64,000 nt of DNA from an uncultured Blautia sp. (GTDB lineage: Bacteria; Bacillota; Clostridia; Lachnospirales; Lachnospiraceae), in assembly GCA_900541985.1 (NCBI GenBank), contig UQLX01000010.1, forward strand, positions 1 to 64,000, read 5' to 3'. Under the pieces are notes generated by a model. The model saw only the letters and a program-made list of their open reading frames with translations, ran no database searches and was not told the DNA's origin. Shown in pieces: positions 42,509-52,693 of the stretch; position 1 is the stretch's first letter; each line of letters begins with the position of its first letter. Position numbers and translations under genes: made by a program.

Positions 42509-44036
42509 CATTAGCGAAAATCATGTATATATAGCCATTGATCTGAAGTCCTTTTATGCTTCTGTGGAATGTCGGGAGCGGGGACTGGATCCCATGAAAA
42601 CAAATCTTGTAGTGGCAGATGCCAGCCGTACGGAAAAAACCATCTGTCTGGCAGTGTCCCCATCCATGAAGGCATACGGCATCCCGGGCCGCCCCAGACT
42701 TTTTGAGGTGGTGCAGAAGGTGAAAGAAGTCAATGCCAGAAGGAAAAAGCTTGCTCCGGGAGGAGAATTTGCCGGTTCTTCTTATATGGCAGAGGATCTG
42801 GAGCGCTATCCGGAACTGGAGGTCAGTTATATAGCCGCTCCGCCCCGGATGGCATTTTATATGGAATACAGCACCCGGATCGTGGACATTTATCTGAAAT
42901 ATATTGCAATGGAGGATATCCATATTTACTCCATTGACGAGGTCTTTATTGATGCCACACACTATCTGAAAAGCTACGGGCTTACTGCCAGAGAACTTGC
43001 CATGAAGATGATCCGTGACGTACTGCAGGCAACCGGGATCACAGCAACGGCAGGAATCGGCACAAATCTTTACCTTTGCAAGATCGCCATGGACATTGTG
43101 GCAAAACATATCGAACCGGATGAGTACGGAGTACGGATCGCAGAGCTTGATGAAATGTCCTACCGGAGGCTTTTGTGGGATCATCAGCCGCTGACGGACT
43201 TCTGGCGTGTGGGAAAAGGCTATGAGAAAAAGCTGAAAGCAAACGGCATGTTTACCATGGGAGACATTGCCAGATGCTCCCTGGGAGGCCCGGGGGATTT
43301 CTATAACGAAGATCTTCTTTATGAGCTTTTTGGCATTAATGCAGAGCTTCTGATCGATCATGCCTGGGGATGGGAACCCTGCACGATTGCAGATATCAAA
43401 GAATATAAGCCGTCCACCAACAGCATTGGATCCGGACAGGTACTGCCCTGTCCCTATACCTTTGAGCAGGCGCGCCTGGTGATCCGGGAAATGACGGATC
43501 TTCTTGTCCTTGATCTGGTGGATAAGCGGCTGGTCACAGATCAGCTGACGCTGACGGTAGGGTATGATATTGAAAATCTGACAGATGCCGGTCGGAAAAA
43601 GGATTATAAGGGTGAGATTAAGGTGGACCGCTATGGGAGAAAGATTCCCAGACATGCTCATGGAACAGTAAATCTGGACAGTCAGACTTCTTCCACAAAG
43701 AAGATCACCGATGCGGTGATGGGACTTTATGACCGGATCATGGACAAAAAGCTTCTGATTCGCCGGATGTATCTGGCTGCCAATAAGGTAGTGCCGGAAA
43801 CCGCAGTGAAACAGAAGGAAACCTTTGAGCAGCTGGATCTTTTTACAGACTATGAAGCCCTGGAAAAGCAAAGGCAGAAAGAAAAGGAGCTTCTGGAAAG
43901 AGAGCGTAAGATGCAGCAGGCCATGCTGGATATCAAGAAAAAATTCGGGAAGAATGCCATATTAAAGGGAATGAATCTGCAGGAAGGGGCTACCGCCAAA
44001 GACCGTAATTCCAGGATCGGAGGGCATAAAGCATAA
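42501..44036 (+). CDS. Y-family DNA polymerase (UmuC/DinB-like)
   Basis: 511 residues from ATG 42501; AAAAAAGGTG lies just upstream and a GTG three bases earlier is possible. Catalytic acids are in IAIDLKSFYASVE (D14) and IYSIDEVFID (D146, E147). Palm, finger and thumb regions run to about residue 240, followed by the little-finger domain and a coiled, Lys/Glu-rich tail (about 440-490). This type of clostridial polymerase is often encoded with a YolD-like partner, as here. It performs error-prone bypass synthesis. No LexA-like box is seen upstream, as it overlaps the HAD gene. Confidence 0.9.
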   Translation: MSDISENHVYIAIDLKSFYASVECRERGLDPMKTNLVVADASRTEKTICLAVSPSMKAYGIPGRPRLFEVVQKVKEVNARRKKLAPGGEFAGSSYMAEDLERYPELEVSYIAAPPRMAFYMEYSTRIVDIYLKYIAMEDIHIYSIDEVFIDATHYLKSYGLTARELAMKMIRDVLQATGITATAGIGTNLYLCKIAMDIVAKHIEPDEYGVRIAELDEMSYRRLLWDHQPLTDFWRVGKGYEKKLKANGMFTMGDIARCSLGGPGDFYNEDLLYELFGINAELLIDHAWGWEPCTIADIKEYKPSTNSIGSGQVLPCPYTFEQARLVIREMTDLLVLDLVDKRLVTDQLTLTVGYDIENLTDAGRKKDYKGEIKVDRYGRKIPRHAHGTVNLDSQTSSTKKITDAVMGLYDRIMDKKLLIRRMYLAANKVVPETAVKQKETFEQLDLFTDYEALEKQRQKEKELLERERKMQQAMLDIKKKFGKNAILKGMNLQEGATAKDRNSRIGGHKA

Positions 44037-44041
44037 ATAAG

Positions 44042-44476
44042 ATGAAAAATTATTTTGGAGAAAGCCATAAATATGATGATATCATCCATCTTCCCCATCA
44101 TGTGTCAGATAAACGGCCGCAGATGCCTGTTCTGGACCGGGCGGCTCAGTTTGCGCCGTTTGCCGCTCTGACCGGATACGGAGAGGCGGTAAAGGAAACG
44201 GCAAGGCTGACAGAACGCCGGATTCAGCCGGATGAGGAAGCTTTGGACATCCTGAACCGCCGGCTGGAATTTATCAAAGAGCATATCGGTGAGCACCCGG
44301 AGGTCTCTGTTTGCTTTTTTCGCCCGGATCTCCGTAAGGAGGGCGGGGCATATGTGACGGTCAGCGGAACCGTAAAAAAGCTGGATGAGTTCCGGCACAG
44401 GCTGATCCTTGCAGATGAGACGGAAATCCCTTTTGAGGATCTGTGGGAGATCGTATTTATGGATACCGCCCCTTGA
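44042..44476 (+). CDS. YolD-like protein, partner of the Y-family polymerase
   Basis: 144 residues, soluble. The N-terminus DDIIHLPHHVSDKRPQMPVL is followed by DRAAQFAPFAALTGYG, the YolD-like signature; the C-terminal beta-rich part (VTVSGTVKKLDEFRHRLILADETEIPFEDL) also fits. YolD-like proteins are encoded beside UmuC/DinB polymerases and are thought to act with them. It begins five bases after the polymerase stop with no strong site (GGAGG lies 17 bases upstream), so translation coupling is likely. It ends 60 bases before bcp. Confidence 0.82.
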   Translation: MKNYFGESHKYDDIIHLPHHVSDKRPQMPVLDRAAQFAPFAALTGYGEAVKETARLTERRIQPDEEALDILNRRLEFIKEHIGEHPEVSVCFFRPDLRKEGGAYVTVSGTVKKLDEFRHRLILADETEIPFEDLWEIVFMDTAP

Positions 44477-44536
44477 CCATAAAAGGAGGAAGGCGGTACA
44501 ATAGGATATAAATCACAATCGAAGGAGGAAACGGCA

Positions 44537-44992
44537 ATGTTGGAGATTGGAACAAAGGCACCGGATTTTACGCTTCCGGATCAGAACGGTGACATGCATA
44601 CACTGGAAGAATACAGAGGGAAAAAAGTTATCTTATATTTTTATCCCAGAGACAATACACCGGGGTGCACCAAGCAGGCCTGTGGTTTTGGAGAGCTTTA
44701 TCCCCAGTTTACAGAAAAGGGTGCGGTTGTACTGGGAGTCAGCAAGGACAGTGTGGCCTCTCACAAAAAATTTGAGACAAAATACAACCTGCCTTTTACA
44801 CTTCTTTCTGATACAGAGCTTACCTGCATTCAGGCATATGATGTGTGGAAAGAAAAAAACATGTACGGCAAAAAGACTATGGGTGTCGTGCGAACCACCT
44901 ATCTGATCGATGAAGAGGGCATGATCGTTAAGGCATTTGGAAAGGTAAAAGCTGCAGAAAATCCGGCACAGATGCTGGGAGAGCTTTCTTAA
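44537..44992 (+). CDS. bcp: Thioredoxin-dependent thiol peroxidase Bcp
   Basis: 151 residues of a BCP/PrxQ-type peroxiredoxin. The peroxidatic Cys lies in YPRDNTPGCTKQACGF, and the resolving Cys is five residues later, as in BCP with an intramolecular disulfide. APDFTLPDQNGDMHTL and the C-terminal RTTYLIDEEG follow the family. It reduces peroxides using thioredoxin. AAGGAGGAAACGG precedes the start. It abuts yaaA, another peroxide-stress gene, with no gap. Confidence 0.95.
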   Translation: MLEIGTKAPDFTLPDQNGDMHTLEEYRGKKVILYFYPRDNTPGCTKQACGFGELYPQFTEKGAVVLGVSKDSVASHKKFETKYNLPFTLLSDTELTCIQAYDVWKEKNMYGKKTMGVVRTTYLIDEEGMIVKAFGKVKAAENPAQMLGELS

Positions 44993-45736
44993 ATGAAGAT
45001 CATCATATCACCTGCGAAAAAAATGAATGTGGATACGGATACCTATGGAGTGACAGGGCTTCCGGTATTTCTGGAGGACACAAAGATTCTGATGAAAGAG
45101 ATCCAAAAGCTGAGTCTTTCCGATGCTCAGGCGTTATGGAAATGCAATGACAGGCTGGCTGAACTGAATTACGCACGTTTTCAGGAAATGGATCTGGAGA
45201 GGAACCTTACACCGGCAGTGCTGACCTATGAAGGTCTCCAGTATCAGCATATGGCTCCTGAGGTTTTTTCAGAGGAAGCGCTTACATATATAGAAGAAAA
45301 CCTCCGGATCCTGTCCGGATTTTACGGAGTCCTGAAGCCTTTTGACGGTGTGACACCCTACCGTCTGGAAATGCAGGCAAAGCTGTCCGTACACGGAAAA
45401 AAAGACCTTTATGATTTCTGGGGAGAGCGGCTGTACCGGGAACTGACGGATGGAGATCATCTGATCCTGAATCTGGCATCGAAAGAGTATGCAAAGGCAG
45501 TAGAAAAATATCTGACGCCGGAGGACCGGTTCATCACAGTGGAATTTGGAGAGTGGAAAAACGGAAAAGTAAAGCAGAAAGCAACTCTGGCAAAAATGGC
45601 AAGAGGTGAGATGGTGCGTTTTATGGCAGAAAATCACATTCAGGAGCCGGAAGAGATCAAGGCCTTTCATGAATTGGGATTTTCCTGTGAAGAAACGCTG
45701 TCTGATGAGAAGAAATTCGTTTTTATTGCAGGATAA
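44993..45736 (+). CDS. yaaA: Peroxide stress protein YaaA
   Basis: 247 residues, typical length. MKIIISPAKKMNVD at the start and the DUF328/UPF0246 pattern follow: ALWKCNDRLAELNYARF, PAVLTYEGLQYQHM, ILSGFYGVLKPFDGVTPYRLEM and LNLASKEYAKAV. YaaA reduces free iron and protects DNA and proteins when H2O2 is present. It starts at the base after the bcp stop, which suggests a peroxide-defence operon. Confidence 0.93.
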   Translation: MKIIISPAKKMNVDTDTYGVTGLPVFLEDTKILMKEIQKLSLSDAQALWKCNDRLAELNYARFQEMDLERNLTPAVLTYEGLQYQHMAPEVFSEEALTYIEENLRILSGFYGVLKPFDGVTPYRLEMQAKLSVHGKKDLYDFWGERLYRELTDGDHLILNLASKEYAKAVEKYLTPEDRFITVEFGEWKNGKVKQKATLAKMARGEMVRFMAENHIQEPEEIKAFHELGFSCEETLSDEKKFVFIAG

Positions 45737-45829
45737 TTCCAAAAAAAACAAATTACCCGTTTCATTTCATCTGCTTTTGATGTAAAATAAAGGCAGTATT
45801 GAATAAACAGTTGAAGGAGAGAAATCACT

Positions 45830-47410
45830 ATGATCAATTGGAGAAACTTTGACAGTCTTGCTTCTTATAAGGAAATCGCTGACGTAGAACGTGTGAATCT
45901 TGCAGAAGCAATGACAGGAGAAAACGGCGCAGAACGTGTAAAAAATTACAGTGTTCCTATGGCTGCAGGCCTTGCCTATAACTATGCTGCAAAGCAGGTA
46001 GATGAAAAAGTACTGGCTGCTCTTGAGAAGCTTGCAGAGGAAGCGCAGCTTACTGAGAAATACAAAGCCCTGTATAACGGTGAGGTTATCAATACCGGTG
46101 AGAAACGTCTTGTCCTTCATCAGCTTACCCGCGGACAGTTAGGTGATGCTGTTGTTGCCGATGATGTAGATAAGCGTGCTTTTTATGTAGAGCAGCAGAA
46201 CAGGATCGCGGACTTTGCAAAGAAGGTTCATGCAGGAGAGATCACAAATGCAGCAGGAGAGAAGTTTACTACGGTTGTTCAGATCGGTATCGGCGGAAGC
46301 GATCTTGGCCCCCGTGCAATGTATCTTGCACTGGAAAACTGGGCTAAGAAAAATAACACCTTCAAAATGGAAGCAAAATTCATCAGCAACGTAGATCCGG
46401 ATGATGCGGCAGCAGTGCTCAATTCTATTGATGTTGCACATTCTATTTTTGTACTTGTTTCCAAATCCGGAACAACACTGGAGACTCTGACAAATGAGTC
46501 CTTTGTAAAAGATGCATTGAAGAATGCAGGTCTGGATGCATCCAGACATATGATCGCAGTTACCAGCGAGACTTCTCCTCTGGCAAAGAGCGATGATTAT
46601 CTGACAGCGTTCTTTATGGACGATTATATCGGAGGCCGTTTCTCTTCCACATCCGCAGTTGGCGGCGCAGTATTATCTCTGGCATTTGGACCGGAAGTAT
46701 TTGCACAGTTCCTGGAAGGTGCAGCAGAGGAAGACAGACTTGCCATGAATACAGAACTTCGGGAGAATCCGGACATGCTGGATGCCCTGATCGGCGTGTA
46801 CGAGCGCAATGTACTCGGATATCCGGCAACTGCAGTACTTCCGTACTCTCAGGCACTGAGCCGTTTCCCGGCACATCTGCAGCAGCTTGACATGGAGTCC
46901 AATGGTAAATCTGTAAACCGTTTTGGCGAGCCGGTAGATTATGTGACCGGTCCGGTGATCTTCGGTGAGCCGGGAACCAACGGACAGCATTCCTTCTATC
47001 AGCTTCTTCATCAGGGAACAGATATCGTACCGCTTCAGTTTGTCGGATTTAAAAACAGCCAGATCGGCACCGATGTTGTGATCCAGGGAAGCACAAGCCA
47101 GCAGAAGCTCTGCGCAAACGTAGTGGCTCAGATCGTTGCTTTTGCATGCGGCAAAGCAGACGAGAACCGCAACAAAAACTTTGAGGGAGGACGCCCGTCC
47201 AGTATTATTGTGGGCGAGTCACTGACACCTCAGGCTCTTGGAGCGCTTCTGGCACACTTTGAGAACAAGATCATGTTCCAGGGATTTGTATGGAACGTAA
47301 ACAGCTTTGACCAGGAAGGCGTACAGCTTGGTAAGGTTCTTGCAAAACGTGTGCTTGCACATGAGACAGACGGAGCACTGAAAGAGTTCAGCGATCTTCT
47401 GAATATCTGA
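45830..47410 (+). CDS. pgi: Glucose-6-phosphate isomerase
   Basis: 526 residues. The double-Rossmann SIS-type phosphoglucose isomerase is shown by IGIGGSDLGPRAMYLAL, SKSGTTLETLTNE, GGRFSSTSAVGG, and the late QKLCANVVAQIVAFACG. Catalytic Glu lies in the MESNGKSV region. It interconverts glucose-6-P and fructose-6-P in glycolysis and supplies sugar for the cell wall. GAAGGAGAG precedes the start. It ends before a hairpin terminator. Confidence 0.96.
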   Translation: MINWRNFDSLASYKEIADVERVNLAEAMTGENGAERVKNYSVPMAAGLAYNYAAKQVDEKVLAALEKLAEEAQLTEKYKALYNGEVINTGEKRLVLHQLTRGQLGDAVVADDVDKRAFYVEQQNRIADFAKKVHAGEITNAAGEKFTTVVQIGIGGSDLGPRAMYLALENWAKKNNTFKMEAKFISNVDPDDAAAVLNSIDVAHSIFVLVSKSGTTLETLTNESFVKDALKNAGLDASRHMIAVTSETSPLAKSDDYLTAFFMDDYIGGRFSSTSAVGGAVLSLAFGPEVFAQFLEGAAEEDRLAMNTELRENPDMLDALIGVYERNVLGYPATAVLPYSQALSRFPAHLQQLDMESNGKSVNRFGEPVDYVTGPVIFGEPGTNGQHSFYQLLHQGTDIVPLQFVGFKNSQIGTDVVIQGSTSQQKLCANVVAQIVAFACGKADENRNKNFEGGRPSSIIVGESLTPQALGALLAHFENKIMFQGFVWNVNSFDQEGVQLGKVLAKRVLAHETDGALKEFSDLLNI

Positions 47411-47477
47411 CAGGATACGGTGGTCTCTGCAACAGGAGACGGAAATAACCGGTATTTGCACATAGAATAAAATACAG

Positions 47478-47525
47478 GCAGAGACAGTTGACTGTGAAAA
47501 ACACAGAAAACTGTCTCTGCTTTTT
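47478..47525 (+). terminator. Terminator after pgi
   Basis: GCAGAGACAGTT pairs with AACTGTCTCTGC, with CTGTG/CACAG pairing within the loop, followed by TTTTT. Confidence 0.82.
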
Positions 47526-47661
47526 GTCAGGATATGGGAAAAATCCAGTATCCCCCTCTGATCCTGCAAGGTTTTGGGCGGAAACCTTGCCACACTGCTT
47601 AAAGAATAGTATAATACTCATAACTATGAAAAGTTAAATCAACAGGAGATTTCAGTTGTTT

Positions 47662-48726
47662 ATGAAAAATTTTGACCTCAGTTTTTATAATGGAAAAAAA
47701 GTCCTGATAACAGGACATACAGGCTTTAAGGGAACCTGGCTTTGCCGTCTGCTTCTGGATGCAGGGGCGCAGGTGACCGGGTATTCCCTGGAACCGCCGA
47801 CAGAACCGTCAATTTTTAATCTGGCAGATATGGGAAGCCAGATGCACTCTGTGATCGGAGATATCCGGGATCTGGACAGGCTGATGGAAGTATTTCGGGA
47901 AACCCGGCCGGAGATCGTGCTCCATCTGGCAGCGCAGCCGATTGTGCGGGAGTCATATAAAAATCCCGTATACACTTATGAGACAAACGTAATAGGTACG
48001 GTGAACATTCTGGAATGTGTACGTCAGACAGAGACAGTCAGATCTTTTCTGAATGTGACTACGGATAAGGTATATCATAACCGGGAATGGGAGTGGGGAT
48101 ATCGTGAAAATGATCCGCTGGACGGCTTCGATCCATATTCTAACAGTAAATCCTGCTCTGAGCTTGTGACGCACAGCTACAAAAACTCATTTTTCGGAGA
48201 ACGGGATACCAGGATTTCCACAGCCAGAGCCGGAAATGTGATCGGAGGCGGAGATTTTGCCGCAGACAGGATCATTCCGGACTGCATCCGTGCGGCATTG
48301 GAAGGAAAGCCTGTACAGGTAAGAAATCCTCATTCTACAAGGCCTTTCCAGCATGTATTGGAGCCTTTGTATGCGTATCTTATGATCGCTGCCCTGCAGT
48401 ATGAGGACCAGAAGTATGAAGGCTATTATAACGTAGGCCCGGGAGATGAGGACTGTGTGACTACAGGAGAGCTGGTGGAGCTGTTCTGTGAAGCCTGGGG
48501 AGACGGCCAGACCTGGGAAAACCATTTTGCAGGCGGACCTCATGAGGCAAATTTCCTGAAGCTGGACTGCTCCAGGCTGCGAAGTGTCTTCGGATGGAAA
48601 CCGGCATGGGGAGTCCGTCAGGCAGTGGAAAAGACTGTAGAATGGACAAAGGCATGGCAGTCCGGAGAAGACATCAATCTTATCATGAAAAAGCAGATCC
48701 GGGGTTTTCTGGATCAGATGAAATAG
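47662..48726 (+). CDS. rfbG: CDP-glucose 4,6-dehydratase
   Basis: 354 residues from ATG 47662; a TTG two codons earlier (47656) is better spaced from AGGAG and may be used. It is an extended SDR. ITGHTGFKGTWLCRLL is the NAD-binding glycine motif, TTDKVYHN holds the catalytic Thr/Asp-Lys region, and YSNSKSCSELV holds Tyr and Lys. It turns CDP-glucose into CDP-4-keto-6-deoxyglucose. First gene of the glycan operon; rfbH follows after 20 bases. Confidence 0.94.
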   Translation: MKNFDLSFYNGKKVLITGHTGFKGTWLCRLLLDAGAQVTGYSLEPPTEPSIFNLADMGSQMHSVIGDIRDLDRLMEVFRETRPEIVLHLAAQPIVRESYKNPVYTYETNVIGTVNILECVRQTETVRSFLNVTTDKVYHNREWEWGYRENDPLDGFDPYSNSKSCSELVTHSYKNSFFGERDTRISTARAGNVIGGGDFAADRIIPDCIRAALEGKPVQVRNPHSTRPFQHVLEPLYAYLMIAALQYEDQKYEGYYNVGPGDEDCVTTGELVELFCEAWGDGQTWENHFAGGPHEANFLKLDCSRLRSVFGWKPAWGVRQAVEKTVEWTKAWQSGEDINLIMKKQIRGFLDQMK

Positions 48727-48746
48727 AATAAAAGAGGAGACAGACT

Positions 48747-50087
48747 ATGTTTGAAAATATGACAGAACAGCAGGCCAGGGAAGAAATCCTTGGTATGGTA
48801 GATGATTACTGCCAAAAATATCATAATCAGCAGAAGCCTTTTGAGGAGGGAGACAGGATCCCCTATGCTTCCAGAGTTTACGATTCCAGAGAGATGGTGA
48901 ATCTGGTGGACAGTGCACTGGAGTTCTGGCTGACGGCAGGAAGATATGCAGATCAGTTTGAGGAGAACTTTGCGAAATATCTGGGAGTACGTTTCTGCTC
49001 TCTGGTAAATTCCGGCTCTTCCGCAAACCTTCTTGCGTTTATGGCGCTGACCTCCCCTCTTCTTGGAGACCGTCAGGTGCTTCCAGGAGACGAGGTTATT
49101 ACTGTGGCTGCAGGATTTCCAACAACAGTAGCACCTGTGATCCAGTATGGAGCGGTTCCGGTGTTCGTGGATGTGACCATTCCTCAGTATAATATCGATG
49201 TGACCCGTCTGGAAGAAGCGCTTTCTCCAAAAACAAAGGCAGTGATGATCGCGCATACACTGGGAAATCCTTTTGATCTGAAAGCACTGACAGATTTCTG
49301 TCAGGCGCATCAGCTGTGGCTGGTCGAGGATAACTGTGATGCCCTGGGCTCTGAGTATGAGATCAACGGCGAGAAAAAACTGACCGGAACGATTGGTGAT
49401 ATTGGAACCTCCAGTTTTTATCCGCCTCATCATATGACTATGGGAGAGGGCGGTGCTGTTTATACCAGAAATCCGCTGCTTCACAAGATCGTAAGATCTC
49501 TTCGCGACTGGGGACGTGACTGCCGCTGTCCGTCCGGAAAGGACAATGTCTGCGGACATCGTTTTGACAGACAGTACGGAGAGCTTCCTCTGGGATACGA
49601 TCACAAATATGTATATTCTCATTTTGGATACAATCTGAAGGCAACAGATATGCAGGCGGCGGTAGGCTGTGCCCAGCTGGAGAAATTCCCGGGATTTGTA
49701 GAAAGAAGACGTCATAATTATGCCCGCCTCCGCAAAGCCCTGGAGGGTATGGAAGAAAAATTCGTCCTTCCGGAAGCATGCCCGAATTCAGATCCAAGCT
49801 GGTTCGGTTTCCTTCTTACCTGTAAAGAGGGCGTGGACAGAAACAAGGTAGTTCCTTATATTGAAAGCAAAGGCGTCCAGACAAGGATGCTGTTTGCCGG
49901 AAATCTCACCAAGCATCCGTGCTTTGATCAGATGAGAGCAGAAGGAAAAGGCTACCGCATTGCCGGAACACTGGAAAACACAGACAGGATCATGCGTGAT
50001 ACCTTCTGGGTAGGCTTATATCCTGGAATGACAGACGAAAAGATCGATTATATGGCAAAGGTGATCCGGGAGGCCGGAGAACTTTAA
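48747..50087 (+). CDS. rfbH: CDP-4-keto-6-deoxyglucose 3-dehydrase
   Basis: 446 residues of the DegT/DnrJ/EryC1 aminotransferase fold. The active-site lysine is replaced by His: SSFYPPHHMTMGEGG (H228), as in the E1 dehydrase RfbH/DdhC, which uses PMP and a [2Fe-2S] cluster for C3 deoxygenation. Cys residues in the WGRDCRCPSGKDNVCGH region fit the iron-sulfur site. It normally needs the reductase DdhD, which I do not see here. Its substrate comes from rfbG just upstream. Confidence 0.94.
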   Translation: MFENMTEQQAREEILGMVDDYCQKYHNQQKPFEEGDRIPYASRVYDSREMVNLVDSALEFWLTAGRYADQFEENFAKYLGVRFCSLVNSGSSANLLAFMALTSPLLGDRQVLPGDEVITVAAGFPTTVAPVIQYGAVPVFVDVTIPQYNIDVTRLEEALSPKTKAVMIAHTLGNPFDLKALTDFCQAHQLWLVEDNCDALGSEYEINGEKKLTGTIGDIGTSSFYPPHHMTMGEGGAVYTRNPLLHKIVRSLRDWGRDCRCPSGKDNVCGHRFDRQYGELPLGYDHKYVYSHFGYNLKATDMQAAVGCAQLEKFPGFVERRRHNYARLRKALEGMEEKFVLPEACPNSDPSWFGFLLTCKEGVDRNKVVPYIESKGVQTRMLFAGNLTKHPCFDQMRAEGKGYRIAGTLENTDRIMRDTFWVGLYPGMTDEKIDYMAKVIREAGEL

Positions 50088-50105
50088 GAACAGCCGGGAA
50101 GGAAC

Positions 50106-51428
50106 ATGCAAATGATAATTGATGAAAAGCTGCGCTGGTATGGTTTCTGGACTGTGGATCGCCTCAAGGGCGGAAAGGTCCGGAAATATTATGAGGAGAT
50201 CCGGGACAGCTACAAAAAAGGAACTCCCGTAGACAGGACACAGGAAAAGATCCGTAAGCTGATTGCCCATGCAGTGCGTACCACGGAATTTTATAAGGAT
50301 TTTGATCCGGATACTCCGCTGGAAAAAATGCCGGTAATGAATAAAGATGCTTACAGAAGCCACTATGAGGAATGTCAGTCCAGCGTTTACAAAGAAGCTT
50401 CCGACAACCGGATCATGTATACCAGCGGGTCTACAGGCACCCCCTTTGCCATGATCCAGAACCGCAACAAAATCCTTCACAATACAGCTGCCAGTATTTT
50501 TCTGGGAGCTGCGGGAGGCTATTATATCGGTATGAAAGAAGCTTTTATCCGTATGTGGGTGGGAGACCATGCAAAAAAGAGCTGGCTTTCCCGCACTGCA
50601 GAAAATCTGATCATGATGGACTGCTCCAATCTGGATGATGAGGCTCTTGGAAAAATGGTTTCTGTGATCCGGAAGAAAAAGGTAAAGTGTATCATTGGCT
50701 ATTCCTCTGCTATCGGAGAACTGGGACGCTATATCGAAAAATACCAGGTGGACACAAAAGATTTTTGTGTGAAAGCTATTCTTCCGATTTCAGAGAGTAT
50801 GCCCGGCGAGGTCCGGAGAAATCTGGAAAAGATTTTCCGCTGTACCGTGCGTTCCTGGTATTCCAATGAAGAAAACGGGATCATGGGACTTCAGCGGGAG
50901 GAAGACGAAAGCTACTATATAGATACGGAAAGCTATTATTATGAGATCCTGAAGCTTGACGGTGATGAACCGGCAGAACCCGGAGAACTGGGGCGTATCG
51001 TGATCACAGACCTTTATAATTATGCCATTCCTCTGATCCGTTATGACAATGGAGATCTGGCAGTGGCAGAACGGAAGGAAAAAGACGGACGTTTCCGCCT
51101 GTATCTGAAGGAGCTGTACGGACGGCGGGGCGATATGATCTACGACTGCAAGGGACGGATCGTTTCTCCTTTTGTGCTTCTGAACGGCCTTTCCATGGCG
51201 AAAGGGATCGACCAGTACCGTTTTATTCAGGAGGATGAAACCCGATATACTCTCTGGCTGAACGGAGACAAAGAGCAGATTGATGAAAAAGCCATCCTGG
51301 ATTTTATCGGGCCGTATTTTGGAGAGGAAGCGGAAATTACCGTGGAATATGTGGACGAGATCCCGGTGCTGAATTCCGGAAAACGGAAATCCTTTGAGAA
51401 CCGGTGTGAGAAATACATAAAAAAATAA
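50106..51428 (+). CDS. CapK/PaaK-like adenylate-forming enzyme, copy 1
   Basis: 440 residues. The ANL-superfamily phosphate loop YTSGSTGTPFAMI (about 102-114) is followed by SESMPGEVRRNLEKIF, WYSNEENGIMGLQ and GRRGDMIYDCKGR. It is the CapK branch of phenylacetate-CoA ligase-like proteins that sits in polysaccharide clusters. Such enzymes activate a carboxylic acid with ATP. A second copy is at 52694. The start has GGGAAGGAAC upstream. Confidence 0.82.
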   Translation: MQMIIDEKLRWYGFWTVDRLKGGKVRKYYEEIRDSYKKGTPVDRTQEKIRKLIAHAVRTTEFYKDFDPDTPLEKMPVMNKDAYRSHYEECQSSVYKEASDNRIMYTSGSTGTPFAMIQNRNKILHNTAASIFLGAAGGYYIGMKEAFIRMWVGDHAKKSWLSRTAENLIMMDCSNLDDEALGKMVSVIRKKKVKCIIGYSSAIGELGRYIEKYQVDTKDFCVKAILPISESMPGEVRRNLEKIFRCTVRSWYSNEENGIMGLQREEDESYYIDTESYYYEILKLDGDEPAEPGELGRIVITDLYNYAIPLIRYDNGDLAVAERKEKDGRFRLYLKELYGRRGDMIYDCKGRIVSPFVLLNGLSMAKGIDQYRFIQEDETRYTLWLNGDKEQIDEKAILDFIGPYFGEEAEITVEYVDEIPVLNSGKRKSFENRCEKYIKK

Positions 51429-51444
51429 CTGGGGAGGGTGCTTT

Positions 51445-52662
51445 TTGGCATCGAAAGAAAAAAATAAAAAAATTGTATCAAATACAGCCTACACCATAGG
51501 AGGCGCGCTTCTGATGAACGGGGTTCTGCAGGTTCTGGTCTATCCGCTGCTGAACCGTTTCATGGGAAGCGACCAGCTTGGTGAGCTGCTGTATCTTATG
51601 GGGCTGGTGGCGATTCTCTGTCCTTCGGTAGGGCAGGCTTTAAACACCAGCCGCCTTGTTGTGAGAAGAGATTATGAGGTAAAGAACGGAGACTATAATA
51701 TCCTGCTTCTTTTATTTGGAGGCGCAGGTACGGCAGTGACTCTGATGGTGGGAAAAAACTCCATGACCTCTGTTTCCGTGATCTTCTGGACCGTGCTTCT
51801 TCTTATGACGACGATCTTCCGGTATTACGGAGATGTGGAGTATCGCCTGAATCTGGACTACCGGAATTATTTTAATTATTATGCAGTTCTGACTGTGGGC
51901 TATGTGGCAGGCTTTGGCCTTTATTTCCTGACAAAAAACTGGTTTCTGGTATTTGTGACAGGAGAAGTGGCGGCTTTGGTATATCTTGCAGCCACCGGAA
52001 CCGTATTCCATGGATTCTTTAAGAGAAGCAGATGGTTCGGCACAGCCTTCCAGAGAGGCGGATTTCTTGTTATTTCCTACCTGATTACGAACCTGACGCT
52101 GAATATCGACCGTCTTGTTCTGGAACATCTGATCGGGCATCTGGCGGTAACACAGTATTATGTGACGTCCCTGATCGGAAAAACGCTGGTGCTTCTGGTG
52201 GCTCCGGTAAACACGATCATTATTTCCTATCTTACACGGAAGCAGGAGAGGATGGGAAGAAAGCAGTTTTTGCAGTTTACCGGGATCGGCGTGGGAGTCA
52301 GCCTTGTGTTTTTTATAGGCTCTCAGATTGGAACACCGCTGTTTGTATGGCTGTTTTACAGGGATCTTTATGAATCCGTAAAAGGAATGATGACGGTTGT
52401 GAACCTGAGCCAGATCCTGGGAGTTCTGTCTGCTTATCTTTTTATTGTGGTTTTGACCTTTACAGAAGAAAAATGGCAGTTGATTCTGCAGATCCTTCAT
52501 CTGGTGATCATCACTGCTCTTGTGTTGCTTTTTACAAAGAACAGCGGTATTATGGGATTTGCGGAAGCGGTTCTGATTGCCAATGCCATCCGTGTGGCGG
52601 CAGTGATCCTTCTGGGACTCTGGAAGGCGGGAGACAGAAAAGCGCAGCCGCTGAAGCAGTAA
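51445..52662 (+). CDS. Polysaccharide flippase-like membrane protein (Wzx/MATE-like)
   Basis: 405 residues from TTG 51445 after GGGGAGGGTG. About 12 membrane helices with an N-terminal TAYTIGGALLMNGVLQVLVYP and late QILGVLSAYLFIVVLTF, in the manner of MVF/Wzx lipid-linked sugar flippases. It is placed between the two CapK-like genes. It would move a lipid-linked sugar unit across the membrane. The family is inferred from topology and context. Confidence 0.7.
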   Translation: MASKEKNKKIVSNTAYTIGGALLMNGVLQVLVYPLLNRFMGSDQLGELLYLMGLVAILCPSVGQALNTSRLVVRRDYEVKNGDYNILLLLFGGAGTAVTLMVGKNSMTSVSVIFWTVLLLMTTIFRYYGDVEYRLNLDYRNYFNYYAVLTVGYVAGFGLYFLTKNWFLVFVTGEVAALVYLAATGTVFHGFFKRSRWFGTAFQRGGFLVISYLITNLTLNIDRLVLEHLIGHLAVTQYYVTSLIGKTLVLLVAPVNTIIISYLTRKQERMGRKQFLQFTGIGVGVSLVFFIGSQIGTPLFVWLFYRDLYESVKGMMTVVNLSQILGVLSAYLFIVVLTFTEEKWQLILQILHLVIITALVLLFTKNSGIMGFAEAVLIANAIRVAAVILLGLWKAGDRKAQPLKQ

Positions 52663-52693
52663 TAAATCTGATTTTATATGGAAAGGAAAAAAT